Positions 56,517-64,000 of a stretch of 64,000 nt of DNA are shown in pieces (positions within the stretch are counted from its first letter, which is position 1; every line of letters begins with the position of its first letter). The notes beneath the pieces are model-generated. The model did not search any database. It had not been told where the DNA came from and saw only the letters and a list, made by a program, of their open reading frames with translations. Made by a program: the position numbers and the translations under genes. Source of the stretch: Prostheceraeus crozeri (Eukaryota > Platyhelminthes > Polycladida > Euryleptidae); contig CAJQUW010000503.1 in NCBI GenBank assembly GCA_907163375.1, forward strand, positions 124,001 to 188,000. Reading direction: 5' to 3'.

Positions 56517-57793
56517 ATGGAGTGTAAAACTTCCGGTTTTTGTTTGTTTGATCAACAAGCCATACAGACAGATATTCTTAGTTCAAGTATTGTAGATTAT
56601 CATCCTCGAACAGCTGAGAATGCTGGCCCCATTGAATTTGTTATTCCTGGTGGTAGTGATGACTACACAGATTTGAGTTATGCGATGGTTGATTTGAGGT
56701 TTAGAATTCAGCAAGCAGATGGAACTGCTATTGACGATACACATAAAGTTGGGATGAACAATTTACCATTGACTACATTACTTCGCGATGTTTCTCTAAC
56801 GATTGGAGAGCAGCAGGTGGAAGGTGGTCAAAGCGATTATCCCTATAAATCATATTTCAATCATGTATCACAGTTTTATCCAGCAGCACAAAAAAGTCAT
56901 ATGGAAGCCATGGGATGGTACAGAGATGAAGCAGGAAAATTTGATGTTGAAACAAACAGTGGCTTTGTAAAGCGATCTGCTATGATTAAAGATAGTAAAG
57001 TATGTCAGCTATATGGTCCGCTGAATTTAGACTTCTTTAGACAGTCAAAATTTTTACTCTGTAATACCAGCATGCGACTCAAGCTGACATTGAATAAGCC
57101 TGAATTTGCGCTGAATGCATTTGCTAAAGTTGACAATTTTAGAATTCATGTGGAAGATATTGCACTTTACATTCGTCGAGTAGTACCGAATCCAAGTGTC
57201 ATTAGGGGACATGCTGAAGGTCTTAACCGCCAAAATGCCATTTACCCCGTTCAGCATACAAAGCTTCTCACCTTTACAATTCCGAAAGATCAAAAGAGTT
57301 TCATGAAAGATGGCCTCTTTCCATCGGAAGCACCGAAGCTCCTCATGGTGGCAATGGTTGAAAATGATGCATTTAATGGTAATATAAAGAAGAATCCTTT
57401 CAATTTAAACACAATCAGGTAAGTGAAATTGCTTTACGTGTAAATGGTGTGAGTCATCCTGGTCCACCCTACGAACCAGATTTTGCTGCGGATCAATTTA
57501 TGCGCAGTTATGTTGATTTTATGGATGTTTTTGGCACTTACAATACGGATGACACCAACGGACTGACTATGAAAGAGTTTAAGAGTGGATATATTATTTA
57601 TGCATTTGATTTGACTGCTGACAGCGATATTAGTGCCCCCTATCGTCAAGCGAACGTGCCTCATAATATTCGTTTGGATTTGACGTTCAAAGGAACACTA
57701 CCTGAGACGATCAATGTATTAATTTATGCAGTCTTCGATTCAAATATTGAAATTACAAAGTATCGTGACGTGATTCTTCAGTATAATCGTTAA
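56517..57793 (+). pseudogene. Major capsid protein, double jelly roll (one frameshift)
   Basis: The Polinton MCP forms hexon-like trimers. The first frame (56517-57422, 301 codons) has PIEFVIPGGSDDYTDLSYAM, the Asn-Leu region before LLRDVSLTIG, YPYKSYFNHVSQFY and long strand-rich sequence. Near 57397 a single base appears to be missing from a T run; the C-terminal jelly-roll end continues in the frame that ends at 57793 (LRVNGVSHPGPPYEPDF, LTFKGTLPETINVLIYAVFD). Together about 425 residues, somewhat short of the usual MCP of 500 or more. The lesion may be real or a homopolymer miscall. The stop overlaps the protease ATG by one base. Confidence 0.8.
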
Positions 57794-58254
57794 TGAGTTG
57801 GTTGACTGCTGACGATATTAAGACTAAAGTGCAGCGTAATGCAGACGAAGCGACGTTGAAAGCTTTCGATAATGTCTATTCACTCGATACCTTACCACCT
57901 GCAGTAAATCACTATCCCATCTTTATTGTGCTAAACACTCATTCGCAGAATTTAGGCGGTGAGCATTGGAAAGCCATCTTTATTGGAGAAGACCGACGTG
58001 GTGAACTATTTGACTCTCTTGCTCAACCTCCAAATATACCAACACAGCAGTGGTTGAGAAAACATACGCGTCAATATCAGCGAAATGAATGCATACTACA
58101 ACATCCACTTTCATCAACGTGTGGTGCTTTTGTACTGTACTTCATCTTAAAACGTTTACATGTATCTCGATTTGTATCTATTATTCAAAACTTTTCATGT
58201 AATCCATCCTCAAATGAAAAAATGATTTGTAAGTTCTATCATGATTTGAAATAA
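57793..58254 (+). CDS. Adenain-like cysteine protease (capsid maturation)
   Basis: 153 residues. The catalytic triad is visible: His in GGEHWKAIFI (about residue 56), acidic partner in GELFDSLA (about 71-76), and Cys in SSTCGAFVLYF (about 109), with a Gln in the preceding QHPLSSTC run. This is the C5/ULP1 fold used by adenoviruses and Polintons to cut virion precursors. The start overlaps the MCP stop. It is the last of the plus-strand structural genes before the minus-strand block. Confidence 0.88.
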   Translation: MSWLTADDIKTKVQRNADEATLKAFDNVYSLDTLPPAVNHYPIFIVLNTHSQNLGGEHWKAIFIGEDRRGELFDSLAQPPNIPTQQWLRKHTRQYQRNECILQHPLSSTCGAFVLYFILKRLHVSRFVSIIQNFSCNPSSNEKMICKFYHDLK

Positions 58255-58280
58255 AAACATCATGTTGGAAAAATTGTTTT

Positions 58281-58826
58281 TTATTTTACAATCCGCTGGG
58301 TACGTACATACTCAATGAGATAGTCTAGGATCACATTTGCTTGTACATGAGATTTTAGTCCAGTAATGATCACTTTACTATTATGAAAGATTGCCACATG
58401 CACAGGTAACCAACAACTAATGAGAGCTGCAGGAAAAAGTTCGGGTTCATAACACCAATTGTAACTGCTGGTACGAATCTTCAAAAATGATACACTTTCA
58501 CTCAATTGAGTAGAGATCACCATATTGTCCACAGTCAGATTCGACATCACACACCTCTCCCTCTTCCATATCCGACGTAGTAGTCTCTGTAGCTCTAAGC
58601 GCATTGACTGCGCCGATGAATGAGAAAGGGCGCCGAGAATCTGTACAGTCCCATTTGGGAAGAGTTGAAGATTCCGTGAATTGTTCATCTTCACCACTAA
58701 CATTTGAGGACGGCCCGGGTAATACTTGCTGTTTGGAAGGTATTGGTGTAATGTTGTGAGATCGATTTTGGTGTAGAGTCTGAAGCGACGGAGAATGTTG
58801 ACGATGGTGTAGCGATGGCGCTTCAT
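58281..58826 (-). CDS. TATA-binding-protein-like transcription factor
   Basis: 181 residues from ATG 58826, the size of a TBP core. Repeat 1: TKIDLTTLHQYLPNSKYYPG, then RNLQLFPNGTVQILGA (residues 19-66). Repeat 2: VDNMVISTQL, CYEPELFPAAL, VAIFHNSKVIITGLKS (99-159). These match the TBP saddle, including the YEPELFP and FxSGKxxxTGxK signatures. Of the four DNA-intercalating Phe, three are kept (F56, F131, F147); the fourth position, in repeat 1, is Pro40. The frame is open to 58970, but that part overlaps the upstream gene, so the ATG at 58826 is preferred. Located on the minus strand among Polinton genes, convergent with the protease (26-bp gap). Role: probably redirects RNA polymerase II initiation to element promoters. 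Divergence from cellular TBP argues against a recent host pseudogene. Confidence 0.85.
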   Translation of the reverse strand: MKRHRYTIVNILRRFRLYTKIDLTTLHQYLPNSKYYPGRPQMLVVKMNNSRNLQLFPNGTVQILGALSHSSAQSMRLELQRLLRRIWKRERCVMSNLTVDNMVISTQLSESVSFLKIRTSSYNWCYEPELFPAALISCWLPVHVAIFHNSKVIITGLKSHVQANVILDYLIEYVRTQRIVK

Positions 58827-58845
58827 GATGAAAGAATGAGTAAAT

Positions 58846-59148
58846 TCAGCGATGTACCTTCCTTTTATACTTTTCCCAACTACCTTGATGAAATGTGAAG
58901 TTAGAATGAAGTTGGGAATGATAGAGTTGAATTCGCCGATTGTTGACGCGCAGCCAGATGCGATTTCCAATACGTGAATGTCTTTTCATATAGAAGTATT
59001 TCAAGTCCTTCATGATATGATGTAGAGATTGAAAATGACGATAAGATAAAGCAAACTCTCTTCTCACATTTCCAGTTGAATCTTTGAAATAGACGTTTCG
59101 ATCATGATCCGTTTCAATACGTTGTAGGGAATCTAATTTCCAACTCAT
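58846..59148 (-). CDS. Small paralogous protein A, weakly PC4-like
   Basis: 100 residues from ATG 59148. Shares with protein B (59171-59527) the pattern W-x-LDSLQ-x-I, D-x-D-x-NV-x-FK, R-x-x-x-L-x-x-R-x-F, IM-x-DL-x-YF, G-x-x-x-WL, IQ and WEKY-x-R-x-x-HR. Each half (strands, then a helix with Phe or Trp) resembles the transcription coactivator PC4/p15, which has alternating strands followed by GISL-x-x-x-xW and a helix. That similarity is weak and inferred. It lies just upstream of TBP-like on the same strand; an octamer-like motif sits 28 bp before its ATG. Confidence 0.55.
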   Translation of the reverse strand: MSWKLDSLQRIETDHDRNVYFKDSTGNVRREFALSYRHFQSLHHIMKDLKYFYMKRHSRIGNRIWLRVNNRRIQLYHSQLHSNFTFHQGSWEKYKRKVHR

Positions 59149-59170
59149 GATGTGTGGTAGTCATGTCTGA

Positions 59171-59527
59171 TTAAGATTTGCATAGTAGGACGATGAACTC
59201 ACGACGAATAAATGTCATGATGGAGCGATGTATGTATCTTCTATACTTCTCCCAATTGTATTTGCGAAATGAGAAACAGTTTGCGGAATGAGAATGGCAG
59301 ATTTGAATTTCATTTCTGTAATGTTGAAGCCAAACTTGATCACCCAAGGAGATGAATCTTAATGTTTCAAAATATTCCAAATCCCTCATGATATCATTGA
59401 GGTTGACAAATTGTCGCCATGCTAATGTAATACCTCTTGATGTATGACCATGAGAATTTTTGAAGTGTACGTTTCCATCACGATCAACTCTGATATATTG
59501 TAGAGAGTCCAAAATCCAAGTCTTCAT
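59171..59527 (-). CDS. Small paralogous protein B, weakly PC4-like
   Basis: 118 residues if started at ATG 59527 (the frame is open to 59539 with another ATG, but MKTWILDSLQ aligns with MSWKLDSLQ of protein A). Contains VDRDGNVHFKNSHGH, RGITLAWRQFVNLNDIM, LGDQVWLQHYRNEIQICHS and NWEKYRRYIHR. The RGITL and helix stretch recalls PC4's GISL-x-x-x-W. It probably arose by tandem duplication with protein A, and within each protein two half-repeats are suggested. Divergent from the gene at 59563, with only 35 bp between start codons. Confidence 0.55.
   Translation of the reverse strand: MKTWILDSLQYIRVDRDGNVHFKNSHGHTSRGITLAWRQFVNLNDIMRDLEYFETLRFISLGDQVWLQHYRNEIQICHSHSANCFSFRKYNWEKYRRYIHRSIMTFIRREFIVLLCKS
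59176..59183 (-). promoter_or_regulatory. Octamer motif ATGCAAAT, minus strand
   Basis: It lies 28 bp before the ATG of protein A (59148), at the end of protein B's frame. Confidence 0.35.
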
Positions 59528-59533
59528 GATGTT

Positions 59534-59544
59534 ATGCAAAGTTG
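59534..59544 (+). promoter_or_regulatory. Octamer-like motif ATGCAAAGTTG in a 35-bp divergent promoter
   Basis: It lies between protein B (minus, ATG 59527) and the gene at 59563, 19 bp before the plus start. A TATAAAA stretch follows immediately before the ATG. Confidence 0.45.
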
Positions 59545-59562
59545 CAGATCAGCAATATAAAA

Positions 59563-60960
59563 ATGTCGTTTTATCATATTTTGCTTAGCAATGCGGCTAC
59601 AAAGAGATTTGCTAGTAATCGAGCCGCACTCTTTTCTACTCCCATTGATCATGCACGACAGCTAAATGGAAATTGGGAAGTGGGTGTCACTCAACTTGTT
59701 TATAGCAACTGTGTCTATACTTTTGATCATGAGGTGATGACTATTAATATGAGACGTACAGCTGCTTATCAATGTGAAAAAGGGTGCCGAGTATACATTC
59801 CACAGTGGCCAAAGAAAGATCTCTTATCATGTAAAAAGTTTATATATGATTTCTTGAATAAAGCGAGTAAACATATTGTCCAATTTACTCCGCACAATGA
59901 TGATTATAATTATGTACATCATGTAGTTGAGAAAGATTGGATTGTTGGTTTAAGTCCAAGTTTAAGAAATGATTTAGGTTACCTCGCTAGCGCCTTAACA
60001 AGCTATGATAATTTTAACGTTAATTACCACATAAGTGGTCATAAACAGTTAATATATCGAGAGGAAGCTTATTATGTAGATCTTATTCCAAGAAATGAGA
60101 AGACGTTGGTGAAGAAGATTGTGATTAAGCCAAGAAAGACAAACATGACTCCTGAAACATTATTGAAGAAATTTAATTATCTCCTTCGAGTTGATGGTAA
60201 ACAAGCGGCAACATTGACTTATATCAAATCATCTAATCATATTGCAATAAGCCAATTAAATGATGATGATCTAGTATTAGTTTGTTCAAAAGATTTTCAT
60301 CAGTTCTTACGACATCGTTCTGCAGCTGTTCATGGAAAATCTGATATGCAACATTTACCATGTGAAAGGTCAAATCAATTTGATACAGAATGGACCGTAT
60401 CTTTATACAGAAAGTGTGTACAGCCTTTAGGTGGTATCTTACATGAAACAAGAGTGTTGATGCCTAGCATTATTACTTCGGTTAAATTGGTTGTAGATTA
60501 TTTAAATGAAGTGATTAATGAGCAACATATTTCATTTTCTGAAAAAGAAGGTACTTTGTCTCTCACTATAAGTGGAAAAGGTATTGAACTAATTATGGAT
60601 AAAACTCTAATGGACATTTTGGGTTTTGATCAAAATATCTTTAAAAGTGGTACTGTAACCAAAGCTAGCGCAGACATGTCGCTATCGCGTCGTATTAACT
60701 ATTTTCAGATATATTCCAATATTGGTGAAGATGTACGTGTGGGAGATGTTGAAGCTCCATTGCTAGCAATGATACCATACCAGCCAAAAAGCTGCAGTAT
60801 TTTATCTGAGCATACTTTCAAGAAAGTGCATTATACAAAGCTGAAATCAAACTACATCCCACAAATTGATATTGCCATTTATGACGATGCTGGTGCGTTG
60901 ATTCCTTTTCATAAAGATGCTGTGACAAGTATCACACTCCATTTCCGAATGAAGAGTTAA
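59563..60960 (+). CDS. Polinton structural protein, paralogue 1
   Basis: 465 residues from ATG 59563 (the frame is open to 59542 by a TTG). The N-terminus has FYHILLSNAATKRFASNRAALF, then LNGNWEVGVTQLVYSN, a signature shared with other Polinton and hydra-type virion-like proteins. The middle is strand-rich, and the C-terminus has IDIAIYDDAGALIPF and TSITLHFRMKS, also conserved. The role is unknown; a minor capsid, penton or spike component is likely given its size and place. No transmembrane segment or signal peptide is obvious. The paralogue follows at 61000. Confidence 0.7.
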   Translation: MSFYHILLSNAATKRFASNRAALFSTPIDHARQLNGNWEVGVTQLVYSNCVYTFDHEVMTINMRRTAAYQCEKGCRVYIPQWPKKDLLSCKKFIYDFLNKASKHIVQFTPHNDDYNYVHHVVEKDWIVGLSPSLRNDLGYLASALTSYDNFNVNYHISGHKQLIYREEAYYVDLIPRNEKTLVKKIVIKPRKTNMTPETLLKKFNYLLRVDGKQAATLTYIKSSNHIAISQLNDDDLVLVCSKDFHQFLRHRSAAVHGKSDMQHLPCERSNQFDTEWTVSLYRKCVQPLGGILHETRVLMPSIITSVKLVVDYLNEVINEQHISFSEKEGTLSLTISGKGIELIMDKTLMDILGFDQNIFKSGTVTKASADMSLSRRINYFQIYSNIGEDVRVGDVEAPLLAMIPYQPKSCSILSEHTFKKVHYTKLKSNYIPQIDIAIYDDAGALIPFHKDAVTSITLHFRMKS

Positions 60961-60968
60961 TGCAAAAG
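60960..60968 (+). promoter_or_regulatory. Octamer-like motif ATGCAAAAG
   Basis: It overlaps the preceding stop codon and lies 32 bp before ATG 61000. Confidence 0.35.
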
Positions 60969-60999
60969 TATGCTAATATATTTTTCCAATGTGAATAAT

Positions 61000-62443
61000 A
61001 TGGAAAGTGAAAATAAGGACTCGCTTCTAATCTACTTGCCCAGTAATGCTTCTATGAATAAATTTCCCAAAAATAAACCATCAGACTATCGAGTAGAATT
61101 AAATCGGCCACTGCATTTAGAAGGTGAATGGGAGGTTGGCGTTTCTAGTATTTGCTAGAATCTAGTATTTTCCCATACAATTTAACATCAGATCGAAAGT
61201 AGAACTATGAATGGATTCAGATAAAATCAGATTCTTATGAACCATTTGGGAATGAGAAAATTATTAAGGCATTCAACAGTGGTAATACTTCCGTCATGAA
61301 GAATAAAAATCAGAAAGCTTATGAGTTTACTATCTATCATTGGAGTGGGAGACAGTTCCTCCGCTTTCATTCTTTTACTAAAGGTCTTACGCTGAGGTTG
61401 GATAATGAATTCTATCCGCATCTTGGTTTTTGGTCATGGACTACATCTAACATCAATTGCTACTGCAAAATGTTAAAAAAGTTTATTCAAATCGAATCAA
61501 CAAATTTCATTATAGATTTAAAATATTTGATGAAGATGTTGTAGAATGCGAAGAACGCATCATTTTGAAAAAGCGTGGTGTTCAACCTTTATCACTTATT
61601 GAGTTAGTAAAACGATGGAATGAGACTGTGGGTAAGAAGTATGGAGAGAAAATTATGGCGGACAAAAATAAGTTGGTTATTCAGAAATATAATGACAAAC
61701 TTACAGTTTATTTCTCTCCAACCTTGCGTCATTTTGTAAGACATTATACACCTATTATTGGAAGCGGTGTGGTGTATGCTTCTCATGAATATCACACTAA
61801 AGCTGATTCAGTTAATGATGAATGGTGGGTGGACATCTATGGTGATCGCATCAAGAAAATTTACCAGTCTTATGAAGAATCTAAAGTTGCTATCAATATA
61901 ATGCCGCGTCTATATCATACAGTTGAAAGCTTCATTCATGTAGTAAATCCTTATATACAACAGAAGTTGAAACATGTGATGAAAAGTAAATATGATGTAA
62001 AGACACACCACATTTCGTTTTCAATTGAAAATCAACGCGTTGTTCTGAAACTGGGTGATGACATTCAATGTCAATTGAGTAAAAACTTGAAAAAACTCTT
62101 TGGTTTTTCAATGCTAAAAACAGTGTTTACTGCTGCGCATACGATTGGTATAGAAACACCAATGACACTTGATAAACATGAACAACACCTTTACATTCAA
62201 AGTGATTTGATTTTACCTATTTCTGTTGGTGAGAAAAAAGAATACATTTTACGTGATTTCATTCATGATAAAGACGCTTCATATGGAATAGTCGAGAAGA
62301 TGTTTGAATCTATTTTCTATCATCCCGTCGTCAAACAAACTATACCCTCTATTGCTATCAAAATTACCAATGGTTTACAAGAGTGCATCCAGGTGAAAGA
62401 TACTAAATCCCTCGTAACTTTAGTGTTTCGGAAAACAAAGTGA
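61000..62443 (+). pseudogene. Polinton structural protein, paralogue 2 (frame breaks)
   Basis: The N-terminus (LLIYLPSNASMNKFPKNKPS; GEWEVGVSSI) matches paralogue 1, then a TAG stops it at 61156-61158, beside a short duplicated word TCTAGTATTT (61142 and 61159). The frame is resumed as 61296-61544 and 61457-62443. The long last frame has GVQPLSLIELVKRWNE, HFVRHYTPIIG and, near the end, IAIKITNGLQECIQVKDTKS then LVFR, the paralogue's closing pattern. At least two breaks; otherwise well preserved. The start could also be 60970. Probably a capsid-associated protein made redundant by paralogue 1. Confidence 0.7.
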
Positions 62444-62622
62444 AGTCATTGTGATATGTTTATTGAAATAAAAATATGTATATGATAAAGTCTTTTCACA
62501 GATATAGGGGGAATGGGCTGACTGTAGGCATATATTCACAAGAAAGAAACGATCTCATGCGATACATAAAACAACCATGTATATCTACAAAAAGCAACAT
62601 CAAAATACTGAGTTAAAGTTGA
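62444..62622. other. Convergent gap between paralogue 2 and DNA polymerase
   Basis: Short AT-rich spacer with AATAAA-like signals on the plus strand (GAAATAAAAATA at about 62465), suiting transcript ends from both sides. Confidence 0.4.
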
Positions 62623-64000
62623 TTATGTAAATACATCTCCTGAACGTGGTAGCGTGAGTTTTATTCTTTTGGGTGGAGGTATGTTTGTGTCAGGATGTCC
62701 ATGTGGAAGAGATGTGTTATGTCCTATCCAACACCTCTTATCCTCCCATGCTGAAAGTGCTCGTTTCTTGAACGTGTACGTTTTCACAGTATGAACTTGA
62801 GATTTTAAGATTGTCATATTGACAAACGTTATAGTTTTATTTTTATAGGCCTTCTTATAGGACCGATGTTTCATTTTATGAACAATGGATTTTGATATAC
62901 CTTTAGCACGCTTAATACTATCTGCACATTCTTTTAATTTCATGGAATACATTTTAGGACGGAGGAGAATCATTTCATCTATTTCCTTTCCTGCTGTTTC
63001 ATCGCTAAAACAACCAAGTTTGGCTTTATTCTGTATGGAATAGAGTGGATGAGTGGGATTGTAGTTAGATGTGTCGAAATATTTTTCTAATGACTTGCCT
63101 ACTTCATTAAAATTTAAATCTTTTTGAGTGGTAATTCCTAAAAAGAAACTATCTGTATCACCACCCAGCAAGCGAACCTCTTTTACGAGAGGGCATGGTT
63201 TTAATATTTTGTAGAAGAGTTGATACATTTCCAGCTTGGAATAATCTAAAACGGCTTGCCCAATATAGATGGGTTTGCACAACTCAACTTCTGATTTAAT
63301 CATTTTAACACCTACAAGATCGTCATCGATGATGTCTCTATCAATGAAAAGAGGTGATGAGGTCAATTTGTGATATTTTTGTTCATCAACGACTAGTTTG
63401 TAATTCATACGTTTTCTAACATCCTCTATGGTCTTTCCGAATAGACTGTTATTCTTATATTTATAAAAATCCTTTTCAAAATTATTTTGGGCGAGTGCAC
63501 GTTTTTGACTGTTACTATCTATGTAGGGTTTGAGGAAGGCTTTCTGTCTAAATTTGATAATGCGGTGAACTGACTTTAGAAGCATGCCCATTTCTAAATA
63601 GAATTTTAATATGCAGAAGTGTACGAGATAATTTTTCTTATCATATTGGGTGAGTAAAAGTTTGCGGCATGGTTTGTACCTTGGCTGTCCACACTCTATT
63701 AAGTTATTATGAAATTGTGACATGAATGGTGAAAACATATCTTCAGTCACTTCACCAGATTCAGGTGCGAGTGGGAAATCAGCAGTTTTATTTCTAATGC
63801 TATTTGGATAAATCAAATCCACTTCAAAATAATATCCCCAATCACCTTCATCTGGAATCTTCAGTATGTTTGAAGGGTTGGAGTAATACTCAAGCTCATC
63901 TTGATTTAACCAACTAAACTCGGAATGAGGTAGTGGTTTAGACAGTGAACTGCCATATAAATTATTTTGGTCATAGTACTTTAGGTGGATATGATCAACA
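62623..64000 (-). CDS. Protein-primed family B DNA polymerase, C-terminal part
   Basis: The frame is open from the window end (the 63822 start seen in an ORF search is a GTG inside the gene). Polymerase motif A is YYDQNNLYG (63953-63978), motif B is YKNNSLFGKTIEDV (about 63430-63470), and motif C is LGGDTDSFFLGI (about 63140-63170), the Asp pair binding the metal ions. KMYSMKL follows. Polinton polymerases replicate the element from a terminal protein; the exonuclease domain and N-terminus are outside the window. No internal stop is seen. Opposite strand to the structural genes, as usual for Polintons. Confidence 0.9.
   Translation of the reverse strand, partial: VDHIHLKYYDQNNLYGSSLSKPLPHSEFSWLNQDELEYYSNPSNILKIPDEGDWGYYFEVDLIYPNSIRNKTADFPLAPESGEVTEDMFSPFMSQFHNNLIECGQPRYKPCRKLLLTQYDKKNYLVHFCILKFYLEMGMLLKSVHRIIKFRQKAFLKPYIDSNSQKRALAQNNFEKDFYKYKNNSLFGKTIEDVRKRMNYKLVVDEQKYHKLTSSPLFIDRDIIDDDLVGVKMIKSEVELCKPIYIGQAVLDYSKLEMYQLFYKILKPCPLVKEVRLLGGDTDSFFLGITTQKDLNFNEVGKSLEKYFDTSNYNPTHPLYSIQNKAKLGCFSDETAGKEIDEMILLRPKMYSMKLKECADSIKRAKGISKSIVHKMKHRSYKKAYKNKTITFVNMTILKSQVHTVKTYTFKKRALSAWEDKRCWIGHNTSLPHGHPDTNIPPPKRIKLTLPRSGDVFT

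Noticed and set aside
58862-58869. TATAAAAG box before the TBP-like start (minus strand)
   Set aside because: It lies in the coding end of protein A, and the paralogue B has the corresponding coding sequence (WEKY), so it may be only coding; not listed as a promoter.
1-64000. CRISPR arrays, bacterial operons, tRNA or rRNA genes
   Set aside because: No regularly spaced repeats, no ribosome-binding pattern, no cloverleaf or rRNA words seen; splice sites and transposon types indicate an animal genome.

Overview
This 64 kb window is AT-rich animal DNA, most likely from an invertebrate. It contains GT-AG introns, animal-type transposons (Penelope-like elements, two LINEs, Ty3/gypsy, Tc1, mariner DD34D and DD41D, piggyBac, several MITEs) and the larger part of a Polinton/Maverick virus-like element. 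No complete host gene was recognised; one possible orphan host exon lies near 48.3 kb. All calls rest on motif reading of the sequence alone.

Layout. 1-4.6 kb: an old GIY-YIG retroelement split by a younger Penelope-like element (PLE) with a 12-bp target duplication, followed by a MITE. 7.6-9.0 kb: a TA-flanked terminal-inverted-repeat element with a repeated internal motif. 12.4-16.2 kb: a decayed LINE split by a second MITE copy. 16.4-23.6 kb: a piggyBac element between TTAA sites, holding a DD41D mariner (itself carrying a MITE) and a nearly intact DD34D mariner inserted between the piggyBac DDE domain and its Cys-rich tail. 28.1-29.1 kb: a piggyBac-type MITE. 29.9-34.8 kb: two near-identical PLE copies head to head. 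36.5-39.7 kb: a decayed LINE on the minus strand. 39.7-45.5 kb: a mariner-like pseudogene split by a Ty3/gypsy element that is itself split by a Tc1 element. 47.1 kb: an internally deleted relative of the 28 kb MITE.

From about 50 kb to the window end lies a Polinton/Maverick (adintovirus-like) element whose right end is outside the window. It encodes a DEDDh exonuclease-like protein, two RING-like proteins, a basic core protein, packaging ATPase, chromodomain integrase, pVI-like protein, double-jelly-roll major capsid protein, adenain-type protease, two paralogous structural proteins and a protein-primed family B DNA polymerase. Integrase, major capsid and the second structural paralogue carry frame breaks; the others read open.

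The most unusual part is a minus-strand block at 58.3-59.5 kb. It encodes a 181-residue TATA-binding-protein (TBP) core with both repeats, next to two small paralogous proteins that weakly resemble the coactivator PC4. Together with a CCAAT/TATA promoter at the left end and an octamer-like ATGCAAA motif shortly before six start codons, this suggests that the element carries its own transcription-initiation module. I do not recall TBP or PC4 as standard Polinton genes. A second unusual feature is a one-codon leader exon (ATG then GTAAGT) that could feed two different acceptors.
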